A stretch of 64,000 bases of DNA from Spirosoma aureum (GCF_011604685.1 NZ_CP050063.1:8783001-8847000), one strand, 5' to 3'; positions 54,617 to 62,510 are shown, numbered from the stretch's first letter. Numbers and translations: made by a program. Notes: generated from the letters alone by a model not told the origin.

Positions 54617-57022
54617 ATGAGAAAAACAGTGTTGATGGCTGGTCTGACCCTTTGGTCGGCAGCTTTATTGGCCCAGGCCCCAACCGCTCCGACCCAAAAC
54701 GCCAATACGCGTTTTGAACAGCTCGGGCCAACGCTGCCTACGCCAAACACCTTCCGTACGGCCGCTGGTGCACCTGGAAAAGACTATTTTCAGAATCGTG
54801 CCGATTATGACATCAAGGTCGAACTCGATGATGCGAATCAGAAAATTATCGGTACAGAAACCGTTACCTATCATAATAATTCAACCGATGAGCTGCCCTT
54901 CATCTGGCTTCAGCTCGACCAGAATCTATTCGCCAAAGGGTCGACTGGTAGTGTAACCCGCACAGGTGGCGTTAACGAAAGCGGAATGAGTTTCGCCCAG
55001 TTGCAGAATCTGACGTCTGTTCGCGAGCGCAGCAGCCAGCAGGCTACTGATAAGTATGGCTACAAGATTACTTCCGTTAAGGACTCGAAATCAGGCAGCC
55101 CGCTTAAATATACGATCAACCAAACCATGATGCGAATTGATCTGCCAGCCCCTTTGAAACCCGGTGCCAGCTATTCATTCAACGTAGACTGGAACTACTT
55201 CGTCACCGAATACTACGGTCGGAGCGGTATGGAGTTTTTCGCGAAAGATGGGAACTACAACTACTTCATTGCCCACTGGTTTCCCCGTTTGTGCGCGTAT
55301 AACGACGTGAACGGCTGGCAGAACAAACAGTTTCTGGGTCAGGGCGAGTTTACCCTGATTTTTGGCAACTACAAAGTTGCCATTACTGCTCCCGGCGATC
55401 ACATTGTTGGTGCAACAGGCGAGTGCCAGAACTATAAGCAGGTACTTTCGGCTACCCAACAGAAGCGTTTGGCACAAGCCGCTACGTCTAAAAACCCAGT
55501 TGTTATCGTGACGCAGGACGAAGCCGAGGCAGCTCTAAAAACCAAACCAAGCGACAAGGTAAGCAAGAAGACGTGGGTGTTTGCCGCAACAAACGTACGC
55601 GATTTTGCTTTCACAAGTAGCCGTCGGTTTATTTGGGATGCTATGCAGACCGATGTTTATGGCGATGGACGAAAAATCTGGTCGATGTCTTATTATGCCA
55701 AAGAAGGTAACCCGCTTTGGGGACAGTATTCGACACGCGTAGTTGAACACACGCTGAAATCATACGGAAATCGGACGATCAAATACCCCTATCCAGTAGC
55801 AATTTCTTGCCATGCCACGTCTGGTGGCGGTATGGAGTATCCCATGATTTCGTTCAATGGCGGTCGCCCGGAAGCCGATGGGACTTATTCTGAACAAACG
55901 AAAGCGGGTATGATCGGTGTGATTATTCACGAGGTTGGGCATAACTTCTTCCCGATGATCGTCAACTCCGACGAACGGCAATGGACCTGGATGGACGAAG
56001 GGCTGAACACATTCTGTCAATACTTGGCTGAGAAAGAATGGGATTACAATTTTCCAAGCCGCCGGGGCGAACCTCAATATATTGTCGACTACATGAAGTC
56101 CGACAAATCGGTGCTCTCGCCCATTATGACCTCGTCCGATAACGTTATTAGCCTCGGCCCTAATGCGTACGCAAAACCTGCTACGGCACTGAACATTCTT
56201 CGGGAGACGGTAATGGGCCGTGAGCTGTTCGATTATGCCTTCAAAGAATATGCCCGTCGGTGGGCCTTCAAATCGCCCGAGCCGGCCGATTTCTTCAGAA
56301 CCCTCGAAGATGCGTCGGGAGTTGACCTCGACTGGTTCTGGAAAGGCTGGTTTTACGGTGTTGAACCCGTCGATCAGGATCTTGTGGAAGTCGACTGGTT
56401 TAAAGTAGATGCCGGCGATCCGGTAGCAACAAAAGCGGCAGCAAAAGCCGAAGCCCAGCGTCGGGCCGGAACTATCAGCAAACAGCGTGATGCAGCCACC
56501 AAGGCAGAGACGGTTGTCGCGAAAGATTCGACCATGAAGGATTTTTATAACAGCTACGATCCTTATGCCGTTACGGATACTGATAAAAAGAAATATCAGG
56601 ATTATCTGGCAACGCTAAGCGAAGATGAACGCAAGTCCCTTGAAGCGAATGCTGGCACTAATTTTTATACCCTATCACTCAAGAACAAAGGTGGCATACC
56701 CATGCCGGTTATCATCCGGATGCAATTTGAAGACGGCACCGACTCGGTAGCTCGTTTCCCGGCAGAAATCTGGCGCTTCAATGATGTATCTATCAAAAAG
56801 GTCATTGCTACTCCAAAGAAAGTGACTCAATGGACGCTGGACCCGTATCAGGAGATTGCGGACATTGATGCTGAAAACAACTCGTTCCCGCGTGTAGCTC
56901 AGCCTACGCGCTTCCAGTTGTTCAAACAACAGCAACGGTTTGGTCCACAGGGGCCTAACCCGATGCAGCAACAGCGTCGGGCTACTCCGCCACCTGCTAC
57001 CCAGGGAAGCGGCAAAAATTAA
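54617..57022 (+). CDS. M1-family (gluzincin) metallopeptidase, copy 2
   Basis: Paralogue of the preceding gene, 801 residues, with signal peptide MRKTVLMAGLTLWSAALLAQA. The order is the same: YDIKVELDDANQKIIGTETVTYHNNS, GGGMEYPMISFNGG, HEVGHNFFPMIVNSDERQWTWMDEG (first His near 438), and a Gln-rich C-terminus. Differences are concentrated in the region after the N-terminal domain (SVTRTGGVNESGMSF) and before the zinc site. Stretches around the active site and at 56173-56303 are nearly identical in DNA to copy 1. Probably duplicated in place. Confidence 0.92.
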   Translation: MRKTVLMAGLTLWSAALLAQAPTAPTQNANTRFEQLGPTLPTPNTFRTAAGAPGKDYFQNRADYDIKVELDDANQKIIGTETVTYHNNSTDELPFIWLQLDQNLFAKGSTGSVTRTGGVNESGMSFAQLQNLTSVRERSSQQATDKYGYKITSVKDSKSGSPLKYTINQTMMRIDLPAPLKPGASYSFNVDWNYFVTEYYGRSGMEFFAKDGNYNYFIAHWFPRLCAYNDVNGWQNKQFLGQGEFTLIFGNYKVAITAPGDHIVGATGECQNYKQVLSATQQKRLAQAATSKNPVVIVTQDEAEAALKTKPSDKVSKKTWVFAATNVRDFAFTSSRRFIWDAMQTDVYGDGRKIWSMSYYAKEGNPLWGQYSTRVVEHTLKSYGNRTIKYPYPVAISCHATSGGGMEYPMISFNGGRPEADGTYSEQTKAGMIGVIIHEVGHNFFPMIVNSDERQWTWMDEGLNTFCQYLAEKEWDYNFPSRRGEPQYIVDYMKSDKSVLSPIMTSSDNVISLGPNAYAKPATALNILRETVMGRELFDYAFKEYARRWAFKSPEPADFFRTLEDASGVDLDWFWKGWFYGVEPVDQDLVEVDWFKVDAGDPVATKAAAKAEAQRRAGTISKQRDAATKAETVVAKDSTMKDFYNSYDPYAVTDTDKKKYQDYLATLSEDERKSLEANAGTNFYTLSLKNKGGIPMPVIIRMQFEDGTDSVARFPAEIWRFNDVSIKKVIATPKKVTQWTLDPYQEIADIDAENNSFPRVAQPTRFQLFKQQQRFGPQGPNPMQQQRRATPPPATQGSGKN

Positions 57023-57033
57023 GTAATCGTGCC

Positions 57034-57096
57034 CAATGGCTAGTGGTGTTTATAATTTACATCATTAGCCATTGTACATTATCCATTATCCATTAC
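57034..57096. repeat. Inverted repeat and tandem CATTATC words upstream of tRNA-Pro
   Basis: CAATGGCTAGTG (57034-57045) pairs with CATTAGCCATTG (57063-57074) over 12 bp with one wobble. It is followed by three tandem heptamers (CATTATC, CATTATC, CATTAC, 57077-57096) that merge into the tRNA promoter. It combines the inverted and tandem word patterns seen at other gaps in this window. Confidence 0.7.
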
Positions 57097-57101
57097 TTTT
57101 G
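57072..57101 (+). promoter_or_regulatory. Promoter of tRNA-Pro
   Basis: TACTTTTG (57094-57101) is a perfect TAnnTTTG element. TTG (57072-57074) lies 19 nt upstream, and the mature tRNA starts 11 nt after the -7 element. Confidence 0.75.
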
Positions 57102-57111
57102 CAATCCAATT

Positions 57112-57185
57112 CGGGATGTAGCGCAGTCCGGTAGCGTGCTTGCATGGGGTGCAAGAGGTCGTGGGTTCGAATCCCGCCTTCCCGA
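57112..57185 (+). tRNA. tRNA-Pro (anticodon GGG)
   Basis: Anticodon stem CTTGC/GCAAG encloses loop ATGGGGT, giving GGG. Acceptor strands CGGGATG and CTTCCCG pair except for a T-T mismatch at the sixth position. The T-arm GTGGGTTCGAATCCCGC is canonical, A57185 is the discriminator, and CCA is not encoded. Length is 74 nt. Confidence 0.94.
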
Positions 57186-57192
57186 CACTACT

Positions 57193-57224
57193 AAAAAAGC
57201 CACCGAGCTCTCGGTGGCTTTTTT
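57193..57224 (+). terminator. Intrinsic terminator of tRNA-Pro
   Basis: AAAAAAGCCACCGAG pairs perfectly with CTCGGTGGCTTTTTT around a 2-nt loop and is followed by more T. Confidence 0.92.
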
Positions 57225-57234
57225 TTATAAGATC

Positions 57235-57301
57235 AATTAAAATAGTGCTAAACGAAAAAACCTGCTCTGAGCAGGTTTTTTCGTTTAGCACTATTTTAAT
57301 T
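57235..57301. repeat. Perfect palindrome, 33-bp arms, 1-nt loop
   Basis: The arms 57235-57267 and 57269-57301 are exact reverse complements. The core (AAAAAACCTGCTC/GAGCAGGTTTTTT) is an ordinary bidirectional terminator; the outer 20 bp extend it without a mismatch. The right arm contains the stop codon and last residues of the convergent membrane-protein gene. Confidence 0.95.
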
Positions 57302-57553
57302 ACTTAGAGAAGGGTCTGGTTCATAGTCGACTAAGTCACGAACAAACGATGTACCCTGCCATAATGACAATAATGCATGAGCCGTCAATGCCCCGCACAC
57401 TACTGCAGCAATTATTAATAAAAAAGTAAAGAAAAGCCATTCCGCCAGGAGCCATCCTTTCGAAAATGTGACGAACCACTGGAAAAAATCGAAGGTAGTT
57501 ACCCCCCAGGTGGTTAGCACAGTTGCTGCACGGATATAATAAATGTACAACAT
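57296..57553 (-). CDS. Small two-helix membrane protein
   Basis: An 85-residue protein starting MLYIYYIRAATVLTTWG. The visible helix WLLAEWLFFTFLLIIAAVVCGALTAHALLSL is long, and an amphipathic N-terminal part (FDFFQWFVTFSKG) may be a second membrane-associated helix. The acidic tail VRDLVDYEPDPSLSN ends inside a perfect palindrome that can serve as its terminator. I do not recognise a family. Confidence 0.55.
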   Translation of the reverse strand: MLYIYYIRAATVLTTWGVTTFDFFQWFVTFSKGWLLAEWLFFTFLLIIAAVVCGALTAHALLSLWQGTSFVRDLVDYEPDPSLSN

Positions 57554-58012
57554 GGTATAAAAAAACTAATTGTCAATAGCAATAGGGTTTGAATTAACAA
57601 ATCACCTTTCATTGAATTTATCCAATATTTAGTTTTTTTTATAAATGCAAAAGAACAATTTTTAATTGATTTATCCCAACAATGAAAGTATATACGTTTT
57701 GGTAATCAGGTTGGATTTTCAGTAAACAAAAAATATTTTTTTATCCATATGGAATCTTGCCAACAGTGGCATCTACAAGAAAGAGATAGCACATGGATTC
57801 CCCTTTACTGAAGATGCCTTAACAATTATTTTATGAACAAAGCCCCTCCATCTATCAACTTAGTGGTTTACCGCTCTTGGAAACGCCCAATATGGTACAC
57901 TTGAAAAACAAGGTTTTACCGGTTAAAACATCAGTAAAGTGCAGATTTTACCCTTAAAGACCTGCCTAAGAAATTATTGATGGCTAATTTTAAGCAAAGA
58001 AAATTTGGCTAA
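57554..58012. other. Gene-free AT-rich region upstream of the Ton operon
   Basis: More than 450 nt without a supported gene. The longest ATG frame noticed (57833, 23 codons) has no family resemblance. This stretch separates the small minus-strand membrane gene from the exbB promoter and may contain regulatory sites that I cannot identify. Confidence 0.35.
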
Positions 58013-58020
58013 TACATTTG
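58013..58020 (+). promoter_or_regulatory. Predicted -7 element of the exbB operon
   Basis: TACATTTG matches TAnnTTTG. A good -33 TTG at 17-23 nt is not visible. The leader to the exbB ATG would be about 140 nt, long enough for post-transcriptional control. Confidence 0.4.
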
Positions 58021-58169
58021 CGTTGTATTCGTCGGAAAAACCATAGTTTTGTAGAGGTTTCGACGGCTTTCACTCAAATTTTTAACTGAACAAACCGAAA
58101 GAGTCTAAATTTTTTGCTTTTTTTACCGGGCAAACCAACTTTCAAATTTAACCCTACAGTCCAGTTCCA

Positions 58170-59003
58170 ATGAAAACACAAACTCCTTCTCCAGCACCAG
58201 CCAAAGCAGCGGCACCAAAAAAGAAGTCAGGTGGCTTAAATCCCGCACTCGTAATTCCAGTTCTGCTGGTGATTGGTATCCTGACGTACATGTTCGTCTT
58301 TGGTGATGGCAGCCACTTTCAGGAAGGTGACAATACGAAAGAACCACTACCCGGCGACTACTTCGGTACCGTATACAAGGGCGGCTTTATCGTACCGATT
58401 CTGTTTACCTGTTTCTTAACCGTATTGGTGTTCTCGATCGAACGCTTTATCACCATCGGCCGTGCAAATGGCACTGGTTCGATTGATGACTTTGTCCGTA
58501 AGGTGAAGTCCCTGCTCGACCGCAATGAAGTAGCTGCGGCTATTCAGGAGTGCGACAAGCAGAAAGGCTCTATCGGCAACGTTGTTAAAACAGCCTTGCT
58601 GAAATATCAACAACTGGCTACGGATACCCAGTTAGACAAAGAGCAAAAACTGGTAGCTCTGCAAAAAGAAGTGGAAGAAGCTACCACGCTCGAATTGCCA
58701 ATGCTGGAAAAGAACCTGACGATCATCGCTACGCTGGCTTCGGTTTCTACACTGATCGCCCTGCTCGGAACGGTACTTGGTATGATCCGGGCCTTCGCAG
58801 CCATGGGTGCTACGGGTCAACCAGATACAGGTGCTCTTTCGACGGGTATCTCTGAGGCCCTTGTAAACACGGCTCTTGGTATCGGTACTGCTGCTATTGC
58901 AACGATCATGTATAGCTACTTTACCAGCCGGATTGACGTTCTGACCTACAACATCGACGAAATCGGCCTGAGCATCCAGCAGAACTTTGCTGCTCACTAT
59001 TAG
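58170..59003 (+). CDS. exbB: ExbB/TolQ/MotA-family proton-channel subunit
   Basis: Inner-membrane motor stator that, with ExbD, harvests proton-motive force for TonB. The 277 residues start with a Pro/Ala/Lys-rich cytoplasmic tail (MKTQTPSPAPAKAAAPKKKSGG). Four hydrophobic stretches follow: ALVIPVLLVIGILTYMFVF, IVPILFTCFLTVLVFSIERF, IIATLASVSTLIALLGTVLGMIRAF and ALVNTALGIGTAAIATIMYSYF. The last two carry the conserved TolQ/ExbB pattern (LLGTVLGMI; NTALGI). First gene of a plus-strand operon; a perfect 13-bp hairpin lies in the 63-nt gap to exbD. Confidence 0.92.
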   Translation: MKTQTPSPAPAKAAAPKKKSGGLNPALVIPVLLVIGILTYMFVFGDGSHFQEGDNTKEPLPGDYFGTVYKGGFIVPILFTCFLTVLVFSIERFITIGRANGTGSIDDFVRKVKSLLDRNEVAAAIQECDKQKGSIGNVVKTALLKYQQLATDTQLDKEQKLVALQKEVEEATTLELPMLEKNLTIIATLASVSTLIALLGTVLGMIRAFAAMGATGQPDTGALSTGISEALVNTALGIGTAAIATIMYSYFTSRIDVLTYNIDEIGLSIQQNFAAHY

Positions 59004-59024
59004 TCGAGACAGTGTATTTAAACC

Positions 59025-59050
59025 ACCTGCCCGGTTTAAACCGGGCAGGT
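59025..59050 (+). promoter_or_regulatory. Perfect palindrome between exbB and exbD
   Basis: ACCTGCCCGGTTT is directly followed by its exact reverse complement AAACCGGGCAGGT. It is GC-rich with no T-run, sits 21 nt after the exbB stop and 16 nt before the next ATG, and is better explained as an mRNA processing or stability stem than as a full terminator (inference). Confidence 0.85.
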
Positions 59051-59066
59051 AGAAACAAAATAACTC

Positions 59067-59693
59067 ATGCCAGCAGTTAAAATTAAACGTGCCAGTTCCA
59101 CAGTGGACATGACGGCAATGTGCGACGTGGCGTTTCTGTTGCTGACGTTCTTTATCCTGACTGCCCAATTCCGGTCGCAGGATGCAGCAACCATCGAAAC
59201 CCCGTCGTCGATCTCCGGCATTAAAGTTCCCGATAGTGATATTATGACTATTGGACTCGGCCGGGATGGTAAAGTCTATTTCGGTATCGACAATGCACAG
59301 AACCGCATTGCCATGCTGGATAACATTGCTGCAGCGAAAGGTCTTACGTTCACCAACAATGAAAAGAAAGAGTTCTCGCTGATGTCAAACTTTGGATTAC
59401 CCATTAATCAGTTAAAATCGTATCTGAGCCTACCTAAGGAACAACAGGCAAAAGTCAAACAGCCTGGCATTCCGACTGATTCGACGGGTGCTGCTCCTAC
59501 AAATGAACTGAAAGACTGGGTTTTCAATGCCCGTAAGGCTAATAACGGACTACGAATTGCGCTGAAAGGTGATAACCTCGCTAAATTCCCCGAGTTCAAG
59601 AACGTATTAGCTACGCTTCAAGCGCAAAATATTAACAAATTCAACCTGATAACAGGAACAGAAGCTCCTCCAGCGGGTTGGAAAGCAGACTAA
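59067..59693 (+). CDS. exbD: ExbD/TolR-family protein, copy 1
   Basis: A 208-residue proton-channel partner of ExbB. A short basic N-terminus (MPAVKIKRASSTVDMTAMCD) runs into one membrane helix (VAFLLLTFFILTAQF) that begins with the proton-carrying Asp20. The periplasmic part (about residues 40-208) is larger than in enteric ExbD, containing a Lys/Glu-rich stretch and the C-terminal TolR-like fold (LRIALKGDNLAKFPEFKNVLATLQAQNINKFNLIT). The two-ExbD arrangement is usual in Bacteroidota. Confidence 0.92.
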   Translation: MPAVKIKRASSTVDMTAMCDVAFLLLTFFILTAQFRSQDAATIETPSSISGIKVPDSDIMTIGLGRDGKVYFGIDNAQNRIAMLDNIAAAKGLTFTNNEKKEFSLMSNFGLPINQLKSYLSLPKEQQAKVKQPGIPTDSTGAAPTNELKDWVFNARKANNGLRIALKGDNLAKFPEFKNVLATLQAQNINKFNLITGTEAPPAGWKAD

Positions 59694-59697
59694 CCAA

Positions 59698-59761
59698 GTT
59701 TGTGGTTCGTGGTTTACAGTTCTTCAATCGAACAATAAATCACAAACTACAAACCACAAAC
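59698..59761. repeat. Inverted heptamer-word repeat between the two exbD genes
   Basis: TTTGTGG, TTCGTGG and TTTACAG words (59699-59719) are answered by the complements CAAACTA, CAAACCA and CAAAC (59743-59761). The arms 59698-59715 and 59744-59761 match with two differences around a 28-nt loop. The right arm shares its word with the sequence upstream of the carbonic-anhydrase-like gene (50842-50855). Confidence 0.75.
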
Positions 59762-59771
59762 AAAATAAGCC

Positions 59772-60308
59772 ATGGCAGAAATTAACACCGGTGGTGGTGG
59801 TGGTAAGCATGATGGTGGTAAGGTACGGTCCAAGAAGGCGTCTACCCGTGTGGATATGACGCCAATGGTAGACTTGGGCTTCCTTCTAATCACCTTTTTC
59901 ATCTTAGCCACCACCTTGAGCAAGCCATCTTCGATGACGCTCAACGTACCGGATAAAACCAAAACAGAAGAAACGGAGCCAATCAAAGCCTCCAACGTAA
60001 TGACGATCTTTCTCGGGAAAGACAATAAAGCCCACTATATTTTTGGTAAGGCTGCCAATGAAGATCCCGAAGTAAAGACTGTTGGCTACGGGTACGAATT
60101 CCGGCAGGCACTTCAGGAAAACGCAAAAAAAGTGGGTGGCGAAAAGTTTGTCGTCGTTATCAAGCCAACGAAACTATCAACTTACAAGAATATGGTTGAT
60201 GTACTGGATGAAATGGCAATTACCAAACTTAAGCGTTACGCGCTGGTAGACCAGTTGACCGCGGACGAGAAGAAGCTGCTCAAAGACAAAGCAAAATTAG
60301 ACACCTAA
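59772..60308 (+). CDS. exbD: ExbD/TolR-family protein, copy 2
   Basis: A 178-residue second ExbD. The Gly/His/Lys-rich start (MAEINTGGGGGKHDGGKVRS) leads to KKASTRVDMTPMVDLGFLLITFFIL, with the conserved Asp34 at the helix start. The periplasmic domain ends KFVVVIKPTKLSTYKNMVDVLDEMAITKLKRYALVDQLTADE. It is more compact than copy 1, and the two presumably form a heterodimer in the ExbB pentamer (inference). The tonB start follows after 4 nt. Confidence 0.92.
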   Translation: MAEINTGGGGGKHDGGKVRSKKASTRVDMTPMVDLGFLLITFFILATTLSKPSSMTLNVPDKTKTEETEPIKASNVMTIFLGKDNKAHYIFGKAANEDPEVKTVGYGYEFRQALQENAKKVGGEKFVVVIKPTKLSTYKNMVDVLDEMAITKLKRYALVDQLTADEKKLLKDKAKLDT

Positions 60309-60312
60309 CACC

Positions 60313-61137
60313 ATGGCAGAACTAGAATCCCAGGCAACGCTCGATGATATCGTGTTTGCCAATCGGAACAAAGCATATGGTGCCTACGATCTGCGGAAAT
60401 CGTATCCAAAGACCGTTACGCGTGCCTTAATTATTGGTGGTATTCTGTTTACGCTTGGCGTACTGACACCGACCATCATTACGGCTTTGACCCCGGAAAA
60501 ACAAGAGCAGGCAATGGTTGAGGTGGATCTGATGAAGCTCCCACCACCGCCAATTGACCCGAATGAACCACCGCCACCGCCACCACCACCGGTCGAACTA
60601 CCGAAGGTGAATACAGTGAAATTCCTTCCGCCGGAAGTAAAGCCGGATGAGGAAGTACCGGAAGAAACTCCGCCACCAGCCGTTGAAGAGCTTAAAGAAG
60701 CCGTTGCTGCTGAAAAAACCCAGGAAGGTGACCCGAATGCTGAGGAAGTAATTGCTGCTCCTGAAGCTTCGGCAGCCCCTACCAAAGTTGAAGCTGCTGT
60801 TGAAGCTGCACCGAAAGAAGAAGAAATCTTTACGGTCGTAGAACAACAACCAGAATTCCAGGGTGGTATGGCCGCATTAGGCCAATACCTGAGCAAAAAC
60901 CTTCGCTATCCGGCAGCCGCTCAGCGGGCCAACGTTTCAGGACGTGTGTTCGTTAGCTTCGTTGTTAATACCGACGGTAGTATTCAGGACGTACAGGTGT
61001 TGAAAGGTCTGGGCTTCGGTACAGATGAAGAAGCACAGCGTGTGGTAAAGGGTATGCCAAAGTGGCGCCCAGGCAAACAGTCAGGCCGTCCAGTTCGGGT
61101 AAAGTATAATCTACCGATCAACTTCACGCTGGAATAA
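60313..61137 (+). CDS. tonB: Energy transducer TonB
   Basis: A 274-residue periplasm-spanning protein that carries energy from ExbBD to outer-membrane receptors. The Bacteroidota-type N-terminus (LDDIVFANRNKAYGAYDLRKSYP) precedes one membrane helix (ALIIGGILFTLGVLTPTIITAL). A Pro-rich spacer with PPPPPPPPVELP-type runs and Glu/Ala-rich parts follows (about 80-165). The C-terminal TonB domain has EFQGGMAALGQYLSKNLRYP, GRVFVSFVVNTDGSIQDV and RPVRVKYNLPINFTLE. Length is typical. It presumably serves the two TonB-dependent receptors encoded in this window, among others. Confidence 0.94.
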   Translation: MAELESQATLDDIVFANRNKAYGAYDLRKSYPKTVTRALIIGGILFTLGVLTPTIITALTPEKQEQAMVEVDLMKLPPPPIDPNEPPPPPPPPVELPKVNTVKFLPPEVKPDEEVPEETPPPAVEELKEAVAAEKTQEGDPNAEEVIAAPEASAAPTKVEAAVEAAPKEEEIFTVVEQQPEFQGGMAALGQYLSKNLRYPAAAQRANVSGRVFVSFVVNTDGSIQDVQVLKGLGFGTDEEAQRVVKGMPKWRPGKQSGRPVRVKYNLPINFTLE

Positions 61138-61144
61138 TCAATCT

Positions 61145-61366
61145 ATGCGCGGACAAAATCGAGGTCCAGAGAAGCTAACACTATACATTTCAGTACTAGC
61201 TTCGCTGGCATACTTGGGAGGAGGCATCGCACTGATTGCCTCCTCTCAGTCTTTTGGAGTGTTTCCTGAGACCGGATTTTTGCGGTATGGGTTAGCAACA
61301 CTCCTGCTGATTTATGGAAGTTTTCGGGCTTATCGTGCCTATCAAGGTTTTCGAGCAAATGATTAG
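61145..61366 (+). CDS. Small membrane protein between tonB and the PstS-like gene
   Basis: A 73-residue protein with two hydrophobic helices (LYISVLASLAYLGGGIALIA and FLRYGLATLLLIYGSFRAYRAY) and basic ends (MRGQNRGPEKL; RAYQGFRAND). Its stop overlaps the start of the next gene by 8 nt, indicating translational coupling. Not a family I recognise, but its place in the operon argues for a real gene. Confidence 0.75.
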   Translation: MRGQNRGPEKLTLYISVLASLAYLGGGIALIASSQSFGVFPETGFLRYGLATLLLIYGSFRAYRAYQGFRAND

Positions 61367-62291
61367 ATCAGGAATTGGAGGGTTCGCCCTTCTACTAGGA
61401 TTGCTTGGCTGTGATAGTGGAAAGCCAGCTTTGGATAATCCATCCAGAGGCTCTATCGTAATAGCAGCCGACGAGTCATTCCGGCCATTGGTTACCCAGT
61501 TAACGTCGGCCTACTCAGGCATTTATCCTGACGCCCATTTTAAAATAATTTATACGCCTGAACAGGAGGCAATTAACCTAATGCTAAAGGATAGCGCCCG
61601 GATTGCTTTTACGACCCGAATGCTATCGACCAACGAAAAGGCGGTTTTAAATCAACGGAAGATTGTCGGGTCAACAACCAAATTGGCCACCGATGGTGTA
61701 GCGCTTATAATCAACAAAGCCAACAACGATAGTTTGTTAACAATGAGTGAGCTGAAACAGGTCTTCACCGGAAAGCTCGCTCAATGGTCGCAATTGAAAG
61801 ATGGAAATCAGTCAGGTCCCATTACGCTGGTATTTGATAATAATAACTCCAGTAATCTGGATTTTATCCTGCATACCTTCGGAATTACTGATGTTAGAGG
61901 GCTGCGCATTTTCACGACGAAATCAAACCGGGAGGTTATAGATTTTGTCCGAAAGAATCCATCCGCATTAGGCTTTATTGGTGTAAACTGGATTAGTGAC
62001 GGCGATGAACCACTCACGGCCGAGCTTTCTAAAGATCTGCGCGTTGTTGGTATTTCGTCAAAAGAGAACCCAACAAAACGAGCTGATTACTTTCAACCAT
62101 TTCAGGAAGATTTAGGGATGCAGCGATATCCTTTACGAAGACCTGTCTACGTACTGAGTCGTGAATCACATCCGGGGTTGGGTGGAGGGCTCGTAAATTA
62201 CGTTATGCGGGATGCGGGGTCACTTATTATTTACAAACTTGGACTCTGGCCTTCAATTGCTTATAATCGGGAGGTAAACCTCAGGAAATAA
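61359..62291 (+). CDS. PstS-like phosphate/oxyanion-binding lipoprotein
   Basis: A 310-residue substrate-binding protein of the PstS type. The start MIRSGIGGFALLLGLLGCDSG (61359) gives a lipobox Cys; the frame extends to 61314 within the preceding gene. The pattern GSIVIAADESFRPLVTQLTSAY, RIAFTTRMLSTNEKAVL, TDGVALIINKAN, LTMSELKQVFTGKLAQWSQL and GFIGVNWISD follows the periplasmic-binding fold of PstS. No PstCAB permease is encoded nearby. Its position at the end of the Ton operon suggests a role in sensing or in receptor energisation rather than ABC transport (inference). Confidence 0.85.
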   Translation: MIRSGIGGFALLLGLLGCDSGKPALDNPSRGSIVIAADESFRPLVTQLTSAYSGIYPDAHFKIIYTPEQEAINLMLKDSARIAFTTRMLSTNEKAVLNQRKIVGSTTKLATDGVALIINKANNDSLLTMSELKQVFTGKLAQWSQLKDGNQSGPITLVFDNNNSSNLDFILHTFGITDVRGLRIFTTKSNREVIDFVRKNPSALGFIGVNWISDGDEPLTAELSKDLRVVGISSKENPTKRADYFQPFQEDLGMQRYPLRRPVYVLSRESHPGLGGGLVNYVMRDAGSLIIYKLGLWPSIAYNREVNLRK

Positions 62292-62342
62292 TATTGTGTT
62301 TTGAGACTACAATTCTTAGAGAGTTAGGTATACTTCTTTTTC

Positions 62343-62383
62343 TCCCCCATATGTTATGTTTGCTTTACATGTGGGGGATTTTT
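62343..62383 (+). terminator. Intrinsic terminator of the Ton operon
   Basis: TCCCCCATATGT pairs with ACATGTGGGGGA (one wobble) around a 12-nt loop, followed by five T. Confidence 0.88.
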
Positions 62384-62510
62384 GTATCCCAACTATCGCT
62401 ACCTGACGTAGATACTAATTGCCTATTCACTACTGCACTGTATCTATCCAAACTCACAGTAATTCACCCTTCAACGTTAAAGTTGAAGATAGTGGTGAAA
62501 ATTGCTTCGA

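Noticed and set aside
57833..57904. 23-codon ATG frame in the gap before the Ton operon
   Set aside because: No family resemblance and no promoter or terminator; random expectation in this AT-rich stretch.
60384..60896. 170-codon minus-strand open frame rich in Ser/Gly
   Set aside because: It is antisense to the Pro/Glu-rich spacer of tonB; the bias of that spacer removes stops on the other strand.
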